Origin: Auanema rhodensis
Taxonomy: Eukaryota; Nematoda; Chromadorea; Rhabditida; Rhabditidae
DNA length: 64,000 nt
Reading direction: 5' to 3'
Assembly: GCA_964057225.1 (NCBI GenBank)
Contig: OZ059895.1
Coordinates: 372,001-436,000, forward strand
Part shown: one piece after another, positions 55,301-64,000 of the stretch
Numbering within the stretch: position 1 is the first letter of the stretch
How the letters are laid out: every line of letters begins with the position of its first letter
Notes under the pieces: generated by a model
What the model was told of the DNA's origin: nothing
Seen by the model: the letters and a program-made list of their open reading frames with translations, nothing else
Database searches by the model: none
Position numbers and translations under genes: made by a program

Positions 55301-58300
55301 CTAGCTTAAAAATGCACCGAGATATCAACTGATATAAGTTCACACTTATATCCTCGATTTTCACCCTGAAGAATTAATTTTTTCGTTGAATAACATTGTC
55401 CATTGTCTTTGCCTTGAAAAAAGAAATCTAAAAACTTCTACTTTTTGCTAAATTATTTTGAAATTTTTCGAAAAAATTTTTGTCAAAATGTTTTTGGAAG
55501 CAATGTTGAGTGTACATGGAAACTCAACATACACTAATGCATCATTTTTCAAACGATCATAACTAATTTTTGTATCACGCGTTTCTCAATGTAGTATAGT
55601 GCATTCGATGCGAATTTTTAAGCTGCGTCGATCTGTGTTATCAGATTTGCGCTAGCTTAAAAATGCACCGAGATATCAACTGATATAAGTTCACACTTAT
55701 ATCCTCGATTTTCACCCTGAAGAATTAATTTTTTCGTTGAATAACATTGTCCATCGTCTTTGCCTTGAAAAATGGAATCTAAAAACATCTACTTTTTGCT
55801 AAATTATTTTGAAATTTTTCGAAAAAATTTTTGTCAAAATGTTTTTGGAAGCAATGTTGAGTGTACATGGAAACTCAACATACACTAATGCATCATTTTT
55901 CAAACGATTATAACTAATTTTTGTATTAAGCGTTTCTCAATGTAGTATAGTGCATTCGATGCGGATTTTTAAGCTGCGTCGATCTGTGTTATCAGATTTG
56001 CGCTAGCTTAAAAATGCACCGAGATATCAACTGATATAAGTTCACACTTATATCCTCGATTTTCACCCTGAAGAATTAATTTTTTCGTTGAATAACATTG
56101 TCCATCGTCCTTGCCTTGAAAAATGGAATCTAAAAACATCTACTTTTTGCTAAATTATTTTGAAATTTTTCGAAAAAATTTTTGTCAAAATGTTTTTGGA
56201 AGCAATGTTGAGTGTACATGGAAACTCAACATACACTAATGCATCATTTTTCAAACGATCATAACTAATTTTTGTATTAAGCGTTTCTCAATGTAGTATA
56301 GTGCATTCGATGCGGATTTTTAAGCTGCGTCGATCTGTGTTATCAGATTTGCGCTAGCTTAAAAATGCACCGAGATATCAACTGATATAAGTTCACACTT
56401 ATATCCTCGATTTTCACCCTGAAGAATTAATTTTTTCGTTGAATAACATTGTCCATTGTCTTTGCCTTGAAAAAAGGAATCTAAAAACTTCTACTTTTTG
56501 CTAAATTATTTTGAAATTTTTCGAAAAAATTTTTGTCAAAATGTTTTTGGAAGCAATGTTGAGTGTACATGGAAACTCAACATACACTAATGCATCATTT
56601 TTCAAACGATCATAACTAATTTGTGTATTAAGCGTTTCTCAATGTAGTATAGTGCATTCGATGCGGATTTTTAAGCTGCGTCGATCTGTGTTATCAGATT
56701 TGCGCTAGCTTAAAAATGCACCGAGATATCAACTGATATAAGTTCACACTTATATCCTCGATTTTCACCCTGAAGAATTAATTTTTTCGTTGAATAACAT
56801 TGTCCATTGTCTTTGCCTTGAAAAAAGGAATCTAAAAACTTCTACTTTTTGCTAAATTATTTTGAAATTTTTCGAAAAAATTTTTGTCAAAATGTTTTTG
56901 GAAGCAATGTTGAGTGTACATGGAAACTCAACATACACTAATGCATCATTTTTCAAACGATCATAACTAATTTTTGTATTAAGCGTTTCTCAATGTAGTA
57001 TAGTGCATTCGATGCGGATTTTTAAGCTGCGTCGATCTGTGTTATCAGATTTGCGCTAGCTTAAAAATGCACCGAGATATCAACTGATATAAGTTCACAC
57101 TTATATCCTCAATTTTCACCCTGAAGAATTAATTTTTTCGTTGAATAACATTGTCCATCGTCTTTGCCTTGAAAAATGGAATCTAAAAACATCTACTTTT
57201 TGCTAAATTATTTTGAAATTTTTCGAAAAAATTTTTGTCAAAATGTTTTTGGAAGCAATGTTGAGTGTACATGGAAACTCAACATACACTAATGCATCAT
57301 TTTTCAAACGATCATGACTAATTTTTGTATTAAGCGTTTCTCAATGTAGTATAGTGCATTCGATGCGGATTTTTAAGCTGCGTCGATCTGTGTTATCAGA
57401 TTTGCGCTAGCTTAAAAATGCACCGAGATATCAACTGATATAAGTTCACACTTATATCCTCGATTTTCACCCTGAAGAATTAATTTTTTCGTTGAATAAC
57501 ATTGTCCATCGTCTTTGCCTTGAAAAATGGAATCTAAAAACATCTACTTTTTGCTAAATTATTTTGAAATTTTTCGAAAAAATTTTTGTCAAAATGTTTT
57601 TGGAAGCAATGTTGAGTGTACATGGAAACTCAACATACACTAATGCATCATTTTTCAAACGATCATAACTAATTTTTGTATCAAGCGTTTCTCAATGTAG
57701 TATAGTGCATTTGATGCGAATTTTTAAGCTGCGTCGATCTGTGTTATCAGATTTGCGCTAGCTTAAAAATGCACCGAGATATCAACTGATATAAGTTCAC
57801 ACTTATATCCTCGATTTTCACCCTGAAGAATTAATTTTTTCGTTGAATAACATTGTCCATCGTCTTTGCCTTGAAAAATGGAATCTAAAAACATCTACTT
57901 TTTGCTAAATTATTTTGAAATTTTTCGAAAAAATTTTTGTCAAAATGTTTTTGGAAGCAATGTTGAGTGTACATGGAAACTCAACATACACTAATGCATC
58001 ATTTTTCAAACGATCATAACTAATTTGTGTATTAAGCGTTTCTCAATGTAGTATAGTGCATTCGATGCGGATTTTTAAGCTGCGTCGATCTGTGTTATCA
58101 GATTTGCGCTAGCTTAAAAATGCACCGAGATATCAACTGATATAAGTTCACACTTATATCCTCGATTTTCACCCTGAAGAATTAATTTTTTCGTTTAATA
58201 ACATTGTCCATCGTCTTTGCCTTGAAAAATGGAATCTAAAAACATCTACTTTTTGCTAAATTATTTTGAAATTTTTCGAAAAAATTTTTGTCAAAATGTT

Positions 58301-59411
58301 TTTGGAAGCAATGTTGAGTGTACATGGAAACTCAACATACACTAATGCATCATTTTTCAAACGATCATAACTAATTTGTGTATTAAGCGTTTCTCAATGT
58401 AGTATAGTGCATTCGATGCGGATTTTTAAGCTGCGTCGATCTGTGTTATCAGATTTGCGCTAGCTTAAAAATGCACCGAGATATCAACTGATATAAGTTC
58501 ACACTTATATCCTCAATTTTCACCCTGAAGAATTAATTTTTTCGTTGAATAACATTGTCCATTGTCTTTGCCTTGAAAAAAGAAATCTAAAAACTTCTAC
58601 TTTTTGCTAAATTATTTTGAAATTTTTCGAAAAAATTTTTGTCAAAATGTTTTTGGAAGCAATGTTGAGTGTACATGGAAACTCAACATACACTAATGCA
58701 TCATTTTTCAAACGATCATAACTAATTTGTGTATTAAGCGTTTCTCAATGTAGTATAGTGCATTCGATGCGGATTTTTAAGCTGCGTCGATCTGTGTTAT
58801 CAGATTTGCGCTAGCTTAAAAATGCACCGAGATATCAACTGATATAAGTTCACACTTATATCCTCGATTTTCACCCTGAAGAATTAATTTTTTCGTTGAA
58901 TAACATTGTCCATTGTCTTTGCCTTGAAAAAAGAAATCTAAAAACTTCTACTTTTTGCTAAATTATTTTGAAATTTTTCGAAAAAATTTTTGTCAAAATG
59001 TTTTTGGAAGCAATGTTGAGTGTACATGGAAACTCAACATACACTAATGCATCATTTTTCAAACGATCATAACTAATTTTTGTATCACGCGTTTCTCAAT
59101 GTAGTATAGTGCATTCGATGCGAATTTTTAAGCTGCGTCGATCTGTGTTATCAGATTTGCGCTAGCTTAAAAATGCACCGAGATATCAACTGATATAAGT
59201 TCACACTTATATCCTCGATTTTCACCCTGAAGAATTAATTTTTTCGTTGAATAACATTGTCCATCGTCTTTGCCTTGAAAAATGGAATCTAAAAACATCT
59301 ACTTTTTGCTAAATTATTTTGAAATTTTTCGAAAAAATTTTTGTCAAAATGTTTTTGGAAGCAATGTTGAGTGTACATGGAAACTCAACATACACTAATG
59401 CATCATTTTTC
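52392..59411. repeat. 10-monomer HOR, two adjacent copies of 3510 bp
   Basis: Ten monomers at 52392-55901 are repeated in the same order at 55902-59411. Diagnostic members: CCATTGTC with AACTTCTAC (52743/56253), the same with AATTTGTG (53094/56604), CCTCAATTTTC (53445/56955), GATCATGACT (53796/57306), GCATTTGATGCGAA (54147/57657), TCGTTTAATAAC (54498/58008), AAAGAAATC with CTTCTAC (54849/58359 and 55200/58710) and GTATCACGCG (55551/59061). The only difference I found by eye is C to T at 55909. The flanks do not match, so the unit boundaries are close to those given. This is the longest and freshest duplication in the window. Confidence 0.8.
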
Positions 59412-60464
59412 AAACGATCATAACTAATTTGTGTATCAAGCGTTTCTCAATGTAGTATAGTGCATTCGATGCGGATTTTTAAGCTGCGTCGATCTGTGTT
59501 ATCAGATTTGCGCTAGCTTAAAAATGCACCGAGATATCAACTGATATAAGTTCACACTTATATCCTCGATTTTCACCCTGAAGAATTAATTTTTTCGTTG
59601 AATAACATTGTCCATCGTCTTTGCCTTGAAAAATGGAATCTAAAAACATCTACTTTTTGCTAAATTATTTTGAAATTTTTCGAAAAAATTTTTGTCAAAA
59701 TGTTTTTGGAAGCAATGTTGAGTGTACATGGAAACTCAACATACACTAATGCATCATTTTTCAAACGATCATAACTAATTTGTGTATTAAGCGTTTCTCA
59801 ATGTAGTATAGTGCATTCGATGCGGATTTTTAAGCTGCGTCGATCTGTGTTATCAGATTTGCGCTAGCTTAAAAATGCACCGAGATATCAACTGATATAA
59901 GTTCACACTTATATCCTCGATTTTCACCCTGAAGAATTAATTTTTTCGTTGAATAACATTGTCCATTGTCTTTGCCTTGAAAAAAGGAATCTAAAAACTT
60001 CTACTTTTTGCTAAATTATTTTGAAATTTTTCGAAAAAATTTTTGTCAAAATGTTTTTGGAAGCAATGTTGAGTGTACATGGAAACTCAACATACACTAA
60101 TGCATCATTTTTCAAACGATCATAACTAATTTTTGTATTAAGCGTTTCTCAATGTAGTATAGTGCATTCGATGCGGATTTTTAAGCTGCGTCGATCTGTG
60201 TTATCAGATTTGCGCTAGCTTAAAAATGCACCGAGATATCAACTGATATAAGTTCACACTTATATCCTCGATTTTCACCCTGAAGAATTAATTTTTTCGT
60301 TGAATAACATTGTCCATCGTCTTTGCCTTGAAAAATGGAATCTAAAAACATCTACTTTTTGCTAAATTATTTTGAAATTTTTCGAAAAAATTTTTGTCAA
60401 AATGTTTTTGGAAGCAATGTTGAGTGTACATGGAAACTCAACATACACTAATGCATCATTTTTC

Positions 60465-63400
60465 AAACGATCATAACTAATTTTTGTATCAAGCGTTTCT
60501 CAATGTAGTATAGTGCATTCGATGCGAATTTTTAAGCTGCGTCGATCTGTGTTATCAGATTTGCGCTAGCTTAAAAATGCACCGAGATATCAACTGATAT
60601 AAGTTCACACTTATATCCTCGATTTTCACCCTGAAGAATTAATTTTTTCGTTGAATAACATTGTCTATCGGCTTTGCCTTGAAAAATGGAATCTAAAAAC
60701 ATCTACTTTTCGCTAAATTATTTTGAAATTTTTCGAAAAAATTTTTGTCAAAATGTTTTTGGAAGCAATGTTGAGTGTACATGGAAACTCAACATACACT
60801 AATGCATCATTTTTCAAACGATCATAACTAATTTTTGTATCAAGCGTTTCTCAATGTAGTATAGTGCATTCGATGCGGATTTTTAAGCTGCGTCGATCTG
60901 TGTTATCAGATTTGCGCTAGCTTAAAAATGCACCGAGATATCAACTGATATAAGTTCACACTTATATCCTCGATTTTCACCCTGAAGAATTAATTTTTTC
61001 GTTGAATAACATTGTCCATTGTCTTTGCCTTGAAAAAAGGAATCTAAAAACATCTACTTTTTGCTAAATTATTTTGAAATTTTTCGAAAAAATTTTTGTC
61101 AAAATGTTTTTGGAAGCAATGTTGAGTGTACATGGAAACTCAACATACACTAATGCATCATTTTTCAAACGATCATAACTAATTTTTGTATTAAGCGTTT
61201 CTAAATGTAGTATAGTGCATTCGATGCGGATTTTTAAGCTGCGTCGATCTGTGTTATCAGATTTGCGCTAGCTTAAAAATGCACCGAGATATCAACTGAT
61301 ATAAGTTCACACTTATATCCTCAATTTTCACCCTGAAGAATTAATTTTTTCGTTGAATAACATTGTCCATCGTCTTTGCCTTGAAAAATGGAATCTAAAA
61401 ACATCTACTTTTTGCTAAATTATTTTGAAATTTTTCGAAAAAATTTTTGTCAAAATGTTTTTGGAAGCAATGTTGAGTGTACATGGAAACTCAACATACA
61501 CTAATGCATCATTTTTCAAACGATCATGACTAATTTTTGTATTAAGCGTTTCTCAATGTAGTATAGTGCATTCGATGCGGATTTTTAAGCTGCGTCGATC
61601 TGTGTTATCAGATTTGCGCTAGCTTAAAAATGCACCGAGATATCAACTGATATAAGTTCACACATATATCCTCGATTTTCACCCTGAAGAATTAATTTTT
61701 TCGTTGAATAACATTGTCCATCGTCTTCGCCTTGAAAAATGGAATCTAAAAACATCTACTTTTTGCTAAATTATTTTGAAATTTTTCGAAAAAATTTTTG
61801 TCAAAATGTTTTTGGAAGCAATGTTGAGTGTACATGGAAACTCAACATACACTAATGCATCATTTTTCAAACGATCATAACTAATTTTTGTATTAAGCGT
61901 TTCTCAATGTAGTATAGTGCATTCGATGCGGATTTTTAAGCTGCGTCGATCTGTGTTATCAGATTTGCGCTAGCTTAAAAATGCACCGAGATATCAACTG
62001 ATATAAGTTCACACTTATATCCTCGATTTTCACCCTGAAGAATTAATTTTTTCGTTGAATAACATTGTCCATCGTCTTTGCCTTGAAAAATGGAATCTAA
62101 AAACATCTACTTTTTGCTAAATTATTTTGAAATTTTTCGAAAAAATTTTTGTCAAAATGTTTTTGGAAGCAATGTTGAGTGTACATGGAAACTCAACATA
62201 CACTAATGCATCATTTTTCAAACGATCATAACTAATTTTTGTATCAAGCGTTTCTCAATGTAGTATAGTGCATTCGATGCGAATTTTTAAGCTGCGTCGA
62301 TCTGTGTTATCAGATTTGCGCTAGCTTAAAAATGCACCGAGATATCAACTGATATAAGTTCACACTTATATCCTCGATTTTCACCCTGAAGAATTAATTT
62401 TTTCGTTGAATAACATTGTCTATCGGCTTTGCCTTGAAAAATGGAATCTAAAAACATCTACTTTTCGCTAAATTATTTTGAAATTTTTCGAAAAAATTTT
62501 TGTCAAAATGTTTTTGGAAGCAATGTTGAGTGTACATGGAAACTCAACATACACTAATGCATCATTTTTCAAACGATCATAACTAATTTTTGTATCAAGC
62601 GTTTCTCAATGTAGTATAGTGCATTCGATGCGGATTTTTAAGCTGCGTCGATCTGTGTTATCAGATTTGCGCTAGCTTAAAAATGCACCGAGATATCAAC
62701 TGATATAAGTTCACACTTATATCCTCGATTTTCACCCTGAAGAATTAATTTTTTCGTTGAATAACATTGTCCATTGTCTTTGCCTTGAAAAAAGGAATCT
62801 AAAAACATCTACTTTTTGCTAAATTATTTTGAAATTTTTCGAAAAAATTTTTGTCAAAATGTTTTTGGAAGCAATGTTGAGTGTACATGGAAACTCAACA
62901 TACACTAATGCATCATTTTTCAAACGATCATAACTAATTTTTGTATTAAGCGTTTCTCAATGTAGTATAGTGCATTCGATGCGGATTTTTAAGCTGCGTC
63001 GATCTGTGTTATCAGATTTGCGCTAGCTTAAAAATGCACCGAGATATCAACTGATATAAGTTCACACTTATATCCTCAATTTTCACCCTGAAGAATTAAT
63101 TTTTTCGTTGAATAACATTGTCCATCGTCTTTGCCTTGAAAAATGGAATCTAAAAACATCTACTTTTTGCTAAATTATTTTGAAATTTTTCGAAAAAATT
63201 TTTGTCAAAATGTTTTTGGAAGCAATGTTGAGTGTACATGGAAACTCAACATACACTAATGCATCATTTTTCAAACGATCATAACTAATTTTTGTATTAA
63301 GCGTTTCTCAATGTAGTATAGTGCATTCGATGCGGATTTTTAAGCTGCGTCGATCTGTGTTATCAGATTTGCGCTAGCTTAAAAATGCACCGAGATATCA

Positions 63401-63974
63401 ACTGATATAAGTTCACACTTATATCCTCAATTTTCACCCTGAAGAATTAATTTTTTCGTTGAATAACATTGTCCATCGTCTTTGCCTTGAAAAATGGAAT
63501 CTAAAAACATCTACTTTTTGCTAAATTATTTTGAAATTTTTCGAAAAAATTTTTGTCAAAATGTTTTTGGAAGCAATGTTGAGTGTACATGGAAACTCAA
63601 CATACACTAATGCATCATTTTTCAAACGATCATAACTAATTTTTGTATCAAGCGTTTCTCAATGTAGTATAGTGCATTCGATGCGGATTTTTAAGCTGCG
63701 TCGATCTGTGTTATCAGATTTGCGCTAGCTTAAAAATGCACCGAGATATCAACTGATATAAGTTCACACTTATATCCTCGATTTTCACCCTGAAGAATTA
63801 ATTTTTTCGTTGAATAACATTGTCCATTGTCTTTGCCTTGAAAAAAGGAATCTAAAAACATCTACTTTTTGCTAAATTATTTTGAAATTTTTCGAAAAAA
63901 TTTTTGTCAAAATGTTTTTGGAAGCAATGTTGAGTGTACATGGAAACTCAACATACACTAATGCATCATTTTTC
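60465..63974. repeat. 5-monomer-offset repeat at the right end
   Basis: The monomers at 60465, 60816 and 61167 are matched at 62220, 62571 and 62922 (offset 1755 bp). The first of each has GCGAATTTTT, the rare CTATCGGCTTTG and CTTTTCGCTAAA; the second TATCAAG with CCATTGTC; the third CCTCAATTTTC. The fourth and fifth members differ: 61518 has GATCATGACT and CACATATAT, while 63273 is a second CCTCAATTTTC monomer, and 61869 is plain while 63624 has CCATTGTC. The matching segment is therefore about three monomers. Confidence 0.65.
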
Positions 63975-64000
63975 AAACGATCATAACTAATTTTTGTATT
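63975..64000. repeat. Partial monomer at window edge (26 bp)
   Basis: Consensus positions 1-26 of another monomer, ending in GTATT. The window cuts the array; nothing suggests the satellite ends here. Confidence 0.95.

Larger units (their letters stand above)
1..64000. repeat. 351-bp satellite DNA tandem array (whole window)
   Basis: The motif AAACGATCAT followed by the same 351 bp body recurs without interruption: starts at 1, 352, 703, 1054 and so on to 63975. I count 182 full-length monomers in one orientation, one 85 bp fragment and one terminal 26 bp fragment. Monomers are 351 bp except ten of 352 bp and three of 350 bp. The consensus is about 31% G+C; positions 51-120 are richer (about 44%) and 173-300 very AT-rich. 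Neighbours differ at a few percent of sites or less. No reading frame of plausible length, RNA gene, transposon or unique spacer interrupts the array. Arrays of this kind are known as eukaryotic satellite DNA in centromeric and pericentromeric heterochromatin; that location, and any link to centromere function, is inference here. I do not recognise the satellite family or the species. Confidence 0.98.

Noticed and set aside
1-64000. CRISPR array or bacterial repeat region
   Set aside because: There is no alternation of short repeats and unique spacers; the whole 351 bp unit repeats, and no associated genes are present.
1-64000. Pol III promoter boxes, tRNA or 5S rRNA origin of the monomer
   Set aside because: No A/B-box pair, tRNA fold or 5S-like segment could be recognised in the consensus on either strand.

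Overview
The whole 64 kb window is one uninterrupted tandem satellite DNA array. A monomer of 351 bp (about 31% G+C, 110 of 351 bases in the consensus I read) is repeated head-to-tail in one orientation from the first base to the last. Counting monomer starts at the motif AAACGATCAT gives 182 full-length monomers (169 of 351 bp, ten of 352 bp, three of 350 bp), one internally truncated monomer of 85 bp (3862-3946) and a 26 bp partial monomer at the right edge. These lengths add up to exactly 64000. There is no gene, tRNA, rRNA, transposon, CRISPR array or unique spacer. The longest reading frame (63 codons, minus strand, 4459-4650) is an accident of satellite sequence. Megabase-type satellite of this monomer size is typical of eukaryotic (peri)centromeric or other heterochromatin. 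The sequence does not identify the species; an insect or other arthropod is a guess from size and AT-rich style only.

The array is built in layers. Monomers differ at a limited set of diagnostic sites: consensus positions 11-30, 36, 55, 63, 83, 108-113, 156, 163-185, 198-225, 257 and 264-277. Combinations of these define recurring monomer types. The types recur in order, forming short-lived higher-order repeats (HORs) of changing size: a 2-monomer segment copied four monomers later (1-2106), a 4-monomer block copied across the truncated monomer (2107-5350), a trimer (5351-7306), an 8-14-monomer series (8510-14476), a pentamer (10966-13423), a tetramer (16935-19745), dimers (22203-25010), a run of three near-identical monomers (25713-26765), an 8/7/6-monomer series (28874-36246), a dimer and trimers (36598-43967), an 8-monomer periodicity (46776-51338), a 10-monomer block copied with a single visible difference (52392-59411) and a 5-monomer block (60465-63974). 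Almost every duplication keeps the 351 bp register, as expected from unequal homologous exchange. The truncated monomer at 3862-3946 is the only out-of-register event.

Within the monomer, variation is uneven. Consensus positions about 283-351 plus 1-10 are almost invariant across all copies and contain a 9 bp perfect inverted repeat with a 10 bp spacer (304-312 / 323-331). Two further dyads (64-114 and 123-153) lie in the left half; the first carries uncompensated changes in several monomer types. The conserved dyad is the best candidate for a functional site such as a DNA-binding-protein site. All comparisons here were made by eye; an alignment of the 182 monomers would settle the family structure.

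Consensus coordinates used throughout number the monomer from the first A of AAACGATCAT as 1. For the first monomer they equal window coordinates.
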